Source: Oscillospiraceae bacterium
Lineage (GTDB): Bacteria > Bacillota > Clostridia > Oscillospirales > Acutalibacteraceae
Assembly: GCA_009783605.1 (NCBI GenBank)
Contig: WRDE01000024.1
Span: forward strand, 1 to 12,781
Direction of reading: 5' to 3'
Length of the DNA: 12,781 bases
Below, in pieces: positions 6,759-12,781 of the stretch. Both the position numbers and the translations under genes were made by a program. The notes under the pieces were generated by a model. It was not told the DNA's origin. It saw nothing but the letters and a program-made list of their open reading frames with translations, and did no database searches. How positions within the stretch are numbered: position 1 is the stretch's first letter; the number at the start of each line of letters is the position of its first letter.

Positions 6759-8171
6759 ATGTCAACAGATATGCTGCAGCTGGCCGCTCATACCGGGATC
6801 CCCGAGGCCGCGGCGGTTCATTTTGTCGGGATCGGCGGCTCGGGGATGAGTCCGCTGGCCGAGATATTGCACACGATGGGATATGCCGTCACCGGTTCCG
6901 ACGCCGCCGAATCCGACAACACCGCCCGGATGCGGTCGCTCGGCATCCCGGTCATAATCGGCCACAGCGCCGGGAATATCGGCGCGGCACAGTTAGTGGT
7001 ATATACCACCGCGGTCAGCCGCGACAACCCTGAGCTGGCCGCCGCGGTCGGGCGCGGTATTCCGCTGCTGGAACGGGCGGCGCTGCTGGGGCTGATCACC
7101 CGCGGCCACCCGCGGACAATCGCCGTCTCCGGCACCCACGGCAAAACCACGACGACTTCGATGCTGGCGCAGATTCTGTTGGAGGCCGGGCGGGATCCCA
7201 GCGTTTTTATCGGCGGGCGGCTGCCGCTGATCGGGGCCAACGGCCGGGCCGGAGAAAGCGGGCTGATGGTCTGCGAGGCCTGCGAATTCCAGGACCACTA
7301 TCTGCAGCTCGCCTACGCCACGGCGGTGATCCTCAACATCGACGCCGACCATTTGGACTGGTTCGGCTCGTTGGAAGGGGTTATCGCCTCGTTCCGCCAA
7401 TACGCCGCGCGGGCCACCGGGGTCGTTATCGCCAACGCCGACGATCCCAACACCGTGGCGGCGCTGGAAGGCATCGCTGTGCCGGTGGAGTGGTACGGCG
7501 GCGGGGCAAATTGTAAATGGCAGATTGTAAATGGCAGATTGACCGGGGCATACGGGCGGTTTACGCTGCTTTGTGACGGTGAGTTTTTTGCTGATATTTC
7601 GTTGGGCGCGCCGGGGGCGCACAATATTTATAATGCGGCAGCGGCCGCAGCAGCAGCCGTCCGCGGCGGCGCCACGGCGGAGGAGATCGCCGCCGGGCTG
7701 GCCCATTTCCGGGGCGCGGGGCGGCGGTTTGAGTTTATCGGCGAATCGGTTCCGGACAGTTCCGGCGGCGTGATCACCGTCGCCGACGATTACGCCCATC
7801 ACCCCACCGAAATCACCGCTACGCTGGCCGCCGCCCGGCAGATGGGATATGCCCGGGTGCTGGCGGTGTTCCAGCCCTTCACCTTTTCGCGGACGGCGCG
7901 TCATCTGGAGGAGTTCGCCGCCGCCCTCTCGGCCGCCGATATCGCGGTAGTCTGCGATATCCTCGGCTCCCGCGAGGAGAACATCTGGAATGTCTCAAGC
8001 GAACAAATCGCCGCCCGGATCTCTAACGGCGTATATTGCCCCACCTTTGACGACGTGACCCGCTATATCACCGCCCAAGCCAGACCCGGCGACTTAGTGC
8101 TGACAATGGGCGGCGGGGACATTTATAAGTGCGCGCGGCAGATCTATAAAATGCTGAATGCTGAATGCTGA
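6759..8171 (+). CDS. murC: UDP-N-acetylmuramate--L-alanine ligase MurC
   Basis: MurC is the cytoplasmic ATP-dependent ligase that adds L-Ala to UDP-MurNAc, the first amino acid of the peptidoglycan stem. The 470-residue protein shows the N-terminal nucleotide-binding motif FVGIGGSGMSPLAE (residues 22-35), the ATP loop GTHGKTTTT (125-133), the glutamate-rich EACEF segment, NIDADHLDW, the family HHPTEI motif (347-352) and FQPFTFSRT (near 370). Length is normal for MurC. ATG at 6759 follows GAGGTGG at a good distance. Two oddities are due to repeats. A duplicated 14-mer at 7510-7541 codes part of the central domain near residues 251-261. The last codons, reading MLNAEC then TGA, are made of a heptad array. 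The gene stands alone here rather than in a division/cell-wall cluster. Confidence 0.96.
   Translation: MSTDMLQLAAHTGIPEAAAVHFVGIGGSGMSPLAEILHTMGYAVTGSDAAESDNTARMRSLGIPVIIGHSAGNIGAAQLVVYTTAVSRDNPELAAAVGRGIPLLERAALLGLITRGHPRTIAVSGTHGKTTTTSMLAQILLEAGRDPSVFIGGRLPLIGANGRAGESGLMVCEACEFQDHYLQLAYATAVILNIDADHLDWFGSLEGVIASFRQYAARATGVVIANADDPNTVAALEGIAVPVEWYGGGANCKWQIVNGRLTGAYGRFTLLCDGEFFADISLGAPGAHNIYNAAAAAAAAVRGGATAEEIAAGLAHFRGAGRRFEFIGESVPDSSGGVITVADDYAHHPTEITATLAAARQMGYARVLAVFQPFTFSRTARHLEEFAAALSAADIAVVCDILGSREENIWNVSSEQIAARISNGVYCPTFDDVTRYITAQARPGDLVLTMGGGDIYKCARQIYKMLNAEC
7510..7541 (+). repeat. 14-bp (2 x 7) tandem repeat inside murC
   Basis: Two perfect copies of ATTGTAAATGGCAG (7510-7523 and 7524-7537) are followed by ATTG (7538-7541). 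The unit is two heptads, ATTGTAA and ATGGCAG. The repeat is translated in a stretch where MurC proteins are usually variable. A third full copy would put TAA in frame at 7542, so two copies is the most the reading frame can hold. Confidence 0.9.
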
Positions 8172-8205
8172 GTGCTTAATTAAGCATTCAGCATTCAGCA
8201 TTCAT
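8151..8205. repeat. Heptad array folded into a long hairpin over the murC/DUF4830 stops
   Basis: Three ATGCTGA heptads (8151-8171) and one GTGCTTA (8172-8178) are followed by their inverted copies to 8205. The halves meet at TTAA/TTAA (centre 8179/8180). Bases 8155-8179 pair with 8180-8204 with a single mismatch at 8172. The murC stop (8169-8171) and the stop of the convergent gene (8202-8204) both lie in the structure. It may act as a bidirectional terminator, although no T-run follows, so a barrier or mRNA 3'-end stabiliser is equally possible. Confidence 0.85.
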
Positions 8206-8654
8206 AATTGAATAAGTCCTGTCATGAATCCGTTCATCGCGGTTGAGGAGATGTCGCCGCCGATGATTTTGTTGTCGTATACGTACAGGTGGGCGGCTAC
8301 GTCACTGCCCTGCGGGTGGTTGAAGATGCGGTAGGTGTAGACCTTGGCGCGTTTGCCGTGATAGGGCAGCAGGTCCATTCCCGCCACTTTTTGCAGCTCG
8401 TTGTACTGGGTGAACACCTCGTCGAACTCGTCCGGGATCAGCACCTCCCGCACCTCGCTGTGGGTGGCGCCGGGCTGATAGCCCAGCTGCTGCAAATATT
8501 CCACCCGGGCATCCTCGTCCGGAGCCGGAACCGTCACCGATACCGGCTCGGAAGGCCAGCTCACCGCCAGCAGAATGATCCCCGCCAGCGCCGCCAGACA
8601 CAGCAGCAGCGAAACCAACTGTTTTTTTGACGTTTTGATCGAAAAGACAAACAT
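8202..8654 (-). CDS. DUF4830-like membrane-anchored extracytoplasmic protein
   Basis: This 150-residue protein has a short basic start (MFVFSIKTSKKQ), one hydrophobic segment at about residues 13-32 that should act as an uncleaved anchor, and an extracytoplasmic domain of about 110 residues. Segments such as VREVLIPDEFDEVFTQYN, LQKVAGMDLLPY and the Tyr-rich YTYRIFNHP pattern resemble the DUF4830 family of Clostridia; this is recalled, not searched. The function of that family is unknown. The start is supported by GAGGGG about 8 nt upstream. The gene is divergent from rluA across 68 bp and convergent with murC, and its stop lies inside the heptad hairpin. Confidence 0.75.
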   Translation of the reverse strand: MFVFSIKTSKKQLVSLLLCLAALAGIILLAVSWPSEPVSVTVPAPDEDARVEYLQQLGYQPGATHSEVREVLIPDEFDEVFTQYNELQKVAGMDLLPYHGKRAKVYTYRIFNHPQGSDVAAHLYVYDNKIIGGDISSTAMNGFMTGLIQL

Positions 8655-8722
8655 ATCCTACACCCCTCATATTCTATTTCTATATATGAATATGTGCCGG
8701 ACGATCAAAAAATGAGGACACT

Positions 8723-9637
8723 ATGCAAAAACTTGTCTATACCATACCCGAATCCTACGGCGGCTGTACCGTCCAGCAGTTTTTACGGGGCTGTGCCGGG
8801 CTCTCCTGGCGGATGGTGGTCAAGCTCAAGCGGGTGCCGGGCGGCATCACATTGGACGGGCGACCGGTCCGCACCATCGACCGGGTCGGCGCCGGCGGAC
8901 GGTTAGTTTTGCTGTTGCCGGAGGACACGGTGCGGATCGACGGGGTTGATCTGCCGTTGGATGTGGTGTATGAGGACCCGTATCTGTTGGTGGTCAACAA
9001 GCCGCCGCTGCTGGCGGTCCATCCGTCGGCTTTTAAGGCCGGACCGACGCTGGCCAACATCGTGGTCCACCATTTTGCCCAAAGCGGACAGCCCCTCTCC
9101 TTCCGGCCGCTCAATCGCCTGGATCGCAACACCAGCGGGCTGCTGCTGGCGGCCAAAAACGCGCATATCGCCCATGCGCTGACCACCCACGCCGCAAACA
9201 GTAAAATCGAAAAATTTTATCTCGCGCTGGCGCTGGGCAGGTTGGAGGGCGGCGGCGTGATCGACCAGCCAATCCGGATACGGGAGGGCAGCGCCATCAC
9301 CCGGGAGGTCGCCGGTCCCGGCGACGCCGGCGGCAAACCCAGCGTCACCCATTGGGAATCACTGGCCGCCTGTGACACGCTCAGTCTGCTGCGGATCCGA
9401 TTAGAAACCGGGCGCACCCACCAGATCCGGGTACATATGGCCTGGATAGGACACCCGCTGGCCGGCGACACCATGTACGGCGAGGATCAGACCGTCATGT
9501 CCCGCCACGGATTACACTGCGCCGAAATGTCGTTCACGCATCCGGTCAACGGCGCGGCCATGAGGTTTCAACAGGAGCTGCCGGAGGATATGCGGCGGGT
9601 AGTGGCAGAGTATTTTGGGGAGGATTTCGTTTTATAA
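8723..9637 (+). CDS. RluA-family 23S rRNA/tRNA pseudouridine synthase
   Basis: The 304-residue protein isomerises specific uridines in rRNA (or tRNA) to pseudouridine. The first 65 or so residues resemble the S4-like RNA-binding domain of RluD-type enzymes (TVQQFLRGC, LSWRMVVKLKR, GITLDGRPVR). The catalytic motif is RPLNRLDRNTSG with D134 as the nucleophile; Asn replaces the more usual His before RLD, a variant known in this family. Later family motifs are present: KFYLALALG, the RLETGRTHQIRVHMAWIGHPLAGD block (about residues 232-255) and YGEDQ. ATG at 8723 has GAGG 5-6 nt upstream. The exact target (RluD-like or RluC-like) cannot be assigned by reading. Confidence 0.93.
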   Translation: MQKLVYTIPESYGGCTVQQFLRGCAGLSWRMVVKLKRVPGGITLDGRPVRTIDRVGAGGRLVLLLPEDTVRIDGVDLPLDVVYEDPYLLVVNKPPLLAVHPSAFKAGPTLANIVVHHFAQSGQPLSFRPLNRLDRNTSGLLLAAKNAHIAHALTTHAANSKIEKFYLALALGRLEGGGVIDQPIRIREGSAITREVAGPGDAGGKPSVTHWESLAACDTLSLLRIRLETGRTHQIRVHMAWIGHPLAGDTMYGEDQTVMSRHGLHCAEMSFTHPVNGAAMRFQQELPEDMRRVVAEYFGEDFVL

Positions 9638-9646
9638 TGCGAACAA

Positions 9647-9674
9647 TTGTACATTTTACATTATACATTATACA
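9647..9674 (+). promoter_or_regulatory. Possible promoter of the ECF sigma operon
   Basis: TTGTAC (9647-9652) and TATACA (9669-9674) are 16 nt apart and could serve a housekeeping sigma factor. The -10 candidate is made of the heptad array, so a unit gained or lost would alter spacing or create alternative boxes. A TGAAAC at 9679-9684 resembles an ECF -35 but lacks a matching -10. Confidence 0.3.
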
Positions 9675-9676
9675 TT
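9649..9676. repeat. Heptanucleotide tandem array upstream of the sigma factor
   Basis: Four 7-nt units, GTACATT, TTACATT, ATACATT and ATACATT, lie between the rluA stop and the ECF gene. On the minus strand they read with ATGTANA spacing, the same A-T-G-N-N-N-A frame as the other heptad arrays in this window. Confidence 0.85.
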
Positions 9677-9732
9677 TTTGAAACATTTCCCCGTTCCATC
9701 TTGTTTTAATAGTATGAGGGGGGGACCCGCGG

Positions 9733-10221
9733 ATGAATACAGGCGCCTGTCATTCCATCGAAGAGGTGGTCCGGACCTATCACGGCACCATCGCCCGGAT
9801 CGCTTTTCATTATGTGAAAGACCGGTCGGCGGCGGAGGATATTGCGCAGGAAATTTACATGAAATGGCTGATCAAACGGCCGGATTTCGCCTCTGCCGAG
9901 GACGAGAAGGCATGGCTGATCCGGCTGACGGTCAACCTGTGCAAAAACCAGCTCAGCGCCGCCTGGGCGCGGCACACTATCCCTCTCGACGACACGGTTT
10001 TATCGGATGATCCGGCCGGCGCGGATACCGCCCGGGATGTGCTGGCGGCGGTGCTGGCATTGCCGGAGAAATACCGGACGGCGGTGTATCTGTTTTATTA
10101 CGAGGGGTATCCGTCCGGCGAGATCGCGCGGATATTGGGTCAAAACGACCGCACGATCCGGACGCGGCTGGCGCGGGCACGGAAAATACTTAAAGAAAGG
10201 TTAGGAGACGACTATGGATAA
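9733..10221 (+). CDS. ECF-type RNA polymerase sigma factor
   Basis: The 162-residue protein has only sigma regions 2 and 4, as ECF (group 4) factors do. Region 2 covers about residues 8-78, with DRSAAEDIAQEIYMKW as the core-binding and -10-reading helices. Region 4 covers about 102-157, with the helix-turn-helix GYPSGEIARILGQNDRTIRT and a terminal RARKILKERL helix. The start ATG follows a GAGGGGG tract about 9 nt upstream. Its stop lies inside the first codons of the next gene (8-nt overlap), which points to translational coupling with a cognate regulator. Such factors usually respond to envelope or antimicrobial stress and often activate their own promoter; neither is shown here. Confidence 0.93.
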   Translation: MNTGACHSIEEVVRTYHGTIARIAFHYVKDRSAAEDIAQEIYMKWLIKRPDFASAEDEKAWLIRLTVNLCKNQLSAAWARHTIPLDDTVLSDDPAGADTARDVLAAVLALPEKYRTAVYLFYYEGYPSGEIARILGQNDRTIRTRLARARKILKERLGDDYG

Positions 10222-11770
10222 AGAACGCTATATCGGGCAGTTAGACGCACTGGGGTTGGACAGCGGGGACGCGGTCGAGGCGGCGGTTGAGCGGATACAG
10301 ACGGTTGATCAAGACACGATACAAAACCGGCAGCGGCGGGTGATGATATTGCCGCCGGGGGAGCTGCCGGCTGCGGAGCCGCGCAGGGTCTGGCGGGGGG
10401 TGCTGGCGGCGGTTGTATCGGCGGCGGCGGTGTTGGCCATTTTGGTTCCCCTGTGGTTGGTGAACATGCCGGCGCCGGCAGCCACGTCTTCGGAAGCACA
10501 ACCGTCGTCGGATGAAGCCCCGCCGCCGGATGCCGTATCCTCGGAAATACCGCCGGATACCGCGCCTTCGGAAACGCTGCCGGATATCATCCCATTGTCT
10601 GAACCGATAACCGATATTATCTGGTTGGAGCCGCCGAAAGACGCGGAATACTGTCAGATCCTGCATGTTGACGATACCCACGCACTCGTCGGGGAATCGG
10701 AAACAAGTATCGGGACTACCCATCCCCCTGAGGTTTACCATTATTATACACCGGACGGATTGCAGTGGTCATATAAACCCCCTGTGCTTTTTTATGATTG
10801 GGATATATATCCTTTGAAAAACGACAGCTATGCTTTGGTTGGCCGCGACCATGAAAGCAATATCGAGCATATCATTTTATTAGACCGGCAGGGAAATGCC
10901 ACGCGGCAGCCGGGATGGCCGTACAGTCGTAATGACAGGGTTACCCCCGATGAAGATGACGGTCTTTATGTTTTCGCGCAGCGTTATAATCTCAGTAAAA
11001 ATCTGATAACCCTGCTTCATATTACGCCGCGGGGTATTGAAGAAGAAACGCCATTAATCTTTCCCGCCGATCCGGAATTCTCCATTTCAGGAAGCTATTG
11101 GGAATCGGGGGGCACTGGTATTGCTGACGGATCCGGCGGATTTTATCTCAGCACTTATTTGGAATATCATGATTCATCCGCTTCTTTTACACGCCTGCTC
11201 CATATTGATGCTAACCGTTCGGTAAGTATGAAGATTTCCATAGAGAAATATAGCTTTGGCGACTCTGCGTTTGTCACAGAAAAAGGAAATCTCAGATGTG
11301 TTTTAACAGTAGCAGAGGAGCAACACACGTTATTGGAGTTTGACGCCGGCTGCCATGTGGTATATGAAAAAGATGTTGATATTGAAAAATATGTATATAT
11401 GATTCATCCTCACGGAAATATTTTTATCGGTGTATCGGGATGCGGCTCGGCAAACACCCCCATACAACTGCTCCGGATTGATGAAAAGGGAGAGGTTTTT
11501 GAGATATCCTTTGATTTTAAGGATCATGTGATGACCGACAGCAACCATGTGCATCCCGAATTTGTTGAACTGGATGACGGATTCATACTTATATATGATG
11601 TATGGGAATTTGATAATGAACGGCATTTCATACATGTTGAGCGTTATGACGATTACCTGCGTTTAAGAAGCTGCGCAACCTTCGGAGATTCGGAGGATAC
11701 AAAATATTTATTGGGGAAGATCCACGAATCGGGAATAACGCGGTCCGGGATACTTTGGGCGTTGGAATAA
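10214..11770 (+). CDS. Putative anti-sigma factor with large extracytoplasmic sensor domain
   Basis: The 518-residue protein starts inside the sigma gene. A cytoplasmic helical part of about 60 residues (with VEAAVERIQTVDQDTIQNR) precedes one transmembrane helix at about 61-84. A Pro/Ser/Glu/Asp-rich linker (85-130) leads to an extracytoplasmic region of about 390 residues made of short beta-rich blocks such as LLHIDANRSVSM and LLRIDEKGEVFEI, which recall a beta-propeller. The topology and overlap support an anti-sigma role. The zinc anti-sigma signature (HxxxCxxC) is absent, so sigma binding is inferred only from context. The first 400 nt are very GC-rich, while the sensor part is AT-richer, suggesting a fusion or faster-evolving ectodomain. 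No regulated-proteolysis site was identified. Confidence 0.75.
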   Translation: MDKERYIGQLDALGLDSGDAVEAAVERIQTVDQDTIQNRQRRVMILPPGELPAAEPRRVWRGVLAAVVSAAAVLAILVPLWLVNMPAPAATSSEAQPSSDEAPPPDAVSSEIPPDTAPSETLPDIIPLSEPITDIIWLEPPKDAEYCQILHVDDTHALVGESETSIGTTHPPEVYHYYTPDGLQWSYKPPVLFYDWDIYPLKNDSYALVGRDHESNIEHIILLDRQGNATRQPGWPYSRNDRVTPDEDDGLYVFAQRYNLSKNLITLLHITPRGIEEETPLIFPADPEFSISGSYWESGGTGIADGSGGFYLSTYLEYHDSSASFTRLLHIDANRSVSMKISIEKYSFGDSAFVTEKGNLRCVLTVAEEQHTLLEFDAGCHVVYEKDVDIEKYVYMIHPHGNIFIGVSGCGSANTPIQLLRIDEKGEVFEISFDFKDHVMTDSNHVHPEFVELDDGFILIYDVWEFDNERHFIHVERYDDYLRLRSCATFGDSEDTKYLLGKIHESGITRSGILWALE

Positions 11771-11800
11771 AAAAAGTAGGGCGGGGGCTTGCCCCCGCCG
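11771..11800. terminator. GC-rich hairpin terminator between convergent genes
   Basis: GGCGGGGGC (11780-11788) pairs perfectly with GCCCCCGCC (11791-11799). On the minus strand it is followed by a seven-T run interrupted by CTAC, so it can end the LytTR/LiaF-like transcript. On the plus strand it follows the anti-sigma stop after an A-run. Its left edge GTAGGGCGGG resembles the arms of the palindromic element at 5094. Confidence 0.75.
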
Positions 11801-11817
11801 TTCTATCGCAATTATCC

Positions 11818-12564
11818 TTACACCAATATAATCTCAATCCCCGACATCCGGATGCTGCCGTTCAGCACCAACAGCGGCGCGTCGGGTTCCGGGGTGGAGC
11901 GGCTGGGATTTTTTATGACGACTCCGCCCGCGAAGGCGTTGACGCTGTTGCGGATCCGCCAGTGGCGCGGGATAAACAGTTCGACCCCGCCGCAGGTCAC
12001 GTCCACCGTGACCATCGCGCCCTCCGGGGCGGGGGTGGCGTTTTCAAAGTATACCTTCAGCCCGCCGAAGGAGCATTTCATGTACGCTTTTTTCAGCTCG
12101 TCCGACCGCAGGTATTTGATGCCCGATCCGAAGGATACCCGGCAGTTGACGTCGCTGTCGTCGTTGTATTCGGTGGTTCCGTTGAGAAAATCGCCGTCGC
12201 CGAAATGTTTCTCAAATTTTTCTTTCATCTTGCCTTTATATTTGCCTTTGCGGTGGAAGATGATCTGCAGCCCGACGCTCAGAAACACCGCGGCCAGTAT
12301 CACCGGCCAGAAGCCGATGGCTTTTTCGATGCCCAGCCAGGCGATAAAGTGCTTTTCATACAGCACCCAGACCAATCCCAGTGGGACGAAGATGCCGAAA
12401 AAGTTTCCGCAGCGGCAGCTCTCGACGATGATCGGCAGGATGATGATGGTGGCCAGCAGGGTCAGCAGTGTGATTTCCCCCAGCTTATCTAACTGATGCA
12501 GGATCACTAAGGCGGCGGCGGCGATAAAGAACAGGCTCCAATACAATTTTTTCAGATTTGACAT
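11818..12564 (-). CDS. LiaF-like membrane protein (cell-envelope stress family)
   Basis: The 248-residue protein has four hydrophobic segments (about 5-23, 30-48, 53-70 and 82-103), a basic/acidic connector (RKGKYKGKMKEKFEKHFG) and a C-terminal domain of repeated short beta strands: VNCRVSFGSG, MKCSFGGLKVYFENA, VDVTCGGVELFIP, VNAFAGGVVIK and VLNGSIRMSGIEI. Each pass with a Gly pair is typical of the LiaF/DUF2154 C-terminal fold. LiaF in Bacillus restrains the LiaRS system that senses antibiotics acting on lipid II. Here the partner is not LiaRS but a LytTR regulator just upstream, 9 nt away, with the regulator stop TAG overlapping the ribosome site TAGGGA. The two are therefore an operon; a repressor or sensor role toward the LytTR protein is inference. 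Confidence 0.85.
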   Translation of the reverse strand: MSNLKKLYWSLFFIAAAALVILHQLDKLGEITLLTLLATIIILPIIVESCRCGNFFGIFVPLGLVWVLYEKHFIAWLGIEKAIGFWPVILAAVFLSVGLQIIFHRKGKYKGKMKEKFEKHFGDGDFLNGTTEYNDDSDVNCRVSFGSGIKYLRSDELKKAYMKCSFGGLKVYFENATPAPEGAMVTVDVTCGGVELFIPRHWRIRNSVNAFAGGVVIKNPSRSTPEPDAPLLVLNGSIRMSGIEIILV

Positions 12565-12573
12565 GACAATTCC

Positions 12574-12781
12574 CTACTTTCTGTCTAATTTTTGGCGGAG
12601 GGCCGGGTAGTATTTGCGGGAGACATACGCCTGCTTGTGGCTGCGGTTGAACTGCACCAATGAGGAGGCGGCGAGGTTGCGGTTGATCGAAAAGATGTGG
12701 CGGGTGTTGGCGATGGCGGATTTGGAGATCCGGACAAAGTGCGGCGGCAGCAGTTCCTCCAGTTCATACAGCCGCTGTTTC
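12574..12781 (-). CDS. LytTR-family DNA-binding regulator (C-terminal part only)
   Basis: The frame is open from the right edge to TAG at 12574-12576, giving 68 residues. It reads LYELEELLPPHFVRISKSAI, then NTRHIFSINRNLAASSLVQF and NRSHKQAYVSRKYYPALRQK. This is the second half of a LytTR beta-sheet DNA-binding domain: the FVRISKSAIANTRHI core and the closing VSRKYYPALRQKL helix are characteristic. The part outside the window decides whether it is a response regulator or a stand-alone LytTR protein. In Clostridia, stand-alone LytTR proteins often travel with small membrane proteins, as here. The gene is cotranscribed with the LiaF-like gene that follows. Confidence 0.9.
   Translation of the reverse strand, partial: KQRLYELEELLPPHFVRISKSAIANTRHIFSINRNLAASSLVQFNRSHKQAYVSRKYYPALRQKLDRK

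Noticed and set aside
6993..7904. 303-codon open frame on the minus strand
   Set aside because: It is antisense to the well-supported murC gene, has no recognisable domain, and is an expected by-product of GC-rich third codon positions.
9679..9705. ECF autoregulatory promoter (TGAAAC with a -10)
   Set aside because: No CGTC- or CGTA-like box lies 16-17 nt downstream, so only a partial match exists.
11755..12492. 245-codon and 235-codon open frames on the plus strand
   Set aside because: Both are opposite the LiaF-like gene, which has clear membrane segments, family motifs and a ribosome site. The shadow translations look random, with no motif.

Overview
The window looks like a chromosomal segment of a GC-rich member of the Clostridia, probably the Oscillospirales/Ruminococcaceae group. 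This is inference, based on the Bacillota-type gene order around miaB and mutS, clear AGGAGG-like ribosome sites, a dockerin-type secreted protein, a DUF4830-like protein, a LytTR/LiaF-like pair and standard use of TGA as stop. Most genes are housekeeping. The unusual material lies in short repeats in and between them.

Layout. Positions 1-2572 (minus) are mutS, running off the left edge just before its stop. Upstream in the same direction come a YlbF/YmcA-family gene with a Cys-rich tail (2716-3129), a small four-helix membrane protein (3143-3505) and miaB (3521-4951). The last three are packed with 13-15 nt gaps behind one clear sigma-A promoter (4985-5013). Gene-free 4952-5265 (314 bp) holds that promoter, a MITE-like palindromic element flanked by an 18-bp direct repeat, and the terminator of the next gene. 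5266-6564 (minus) is a secreted protein with an N-terminal dockerin-like module, two related domains and a Trp/Tyr-rich tail. Divergent from it, 6759-8171 (plus) is murC. It converges on a DUF4830-like anchored protein (8202-8654, minus), and a perfectly packed repeat hairpin covers both stops. Next are an RluA-family pseudouridine synthase (8723-9637, plus) and an overlapping ECF sigma factor and membrane-anchored putative anti-sigma pair (9733-11770, plus). On the minus strand at the right edge are a LytTR regulator (partial) followed by a LiaF-like membrane protein.

How they work together. mutS, miaB and the YlbF/YmcA gene recall the Bacillus ymcB(miaB)-ymcA-cotE-mutS order. miaB and, in Bacillus, the YmcA/YlbF/YaaT complex are both iron-sulfur systems acting on RNA. 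murC supplies peptidoglycan precursor. The ECF/anti-sigma and LytTR/LiaF-like pairs look like two independent envelope-sensing modules.

The most interesting signal is a set of four tandem heptanucleotide arrays with different sequences: inside mutS (120-147), inside murC (7510-7541), across the murC stop (8151-8205) and between rluA and the sigma gene (9649-9676). Three of them fit one framework when read on the appropriate strand, (A/G)TGNNNA repeated every 7 nt, and the fourth has a 14-nt period. The window also carries a textbook insertion footprint for the MITE-like element at 5041-5215, which splits a duplicated half-terminator.
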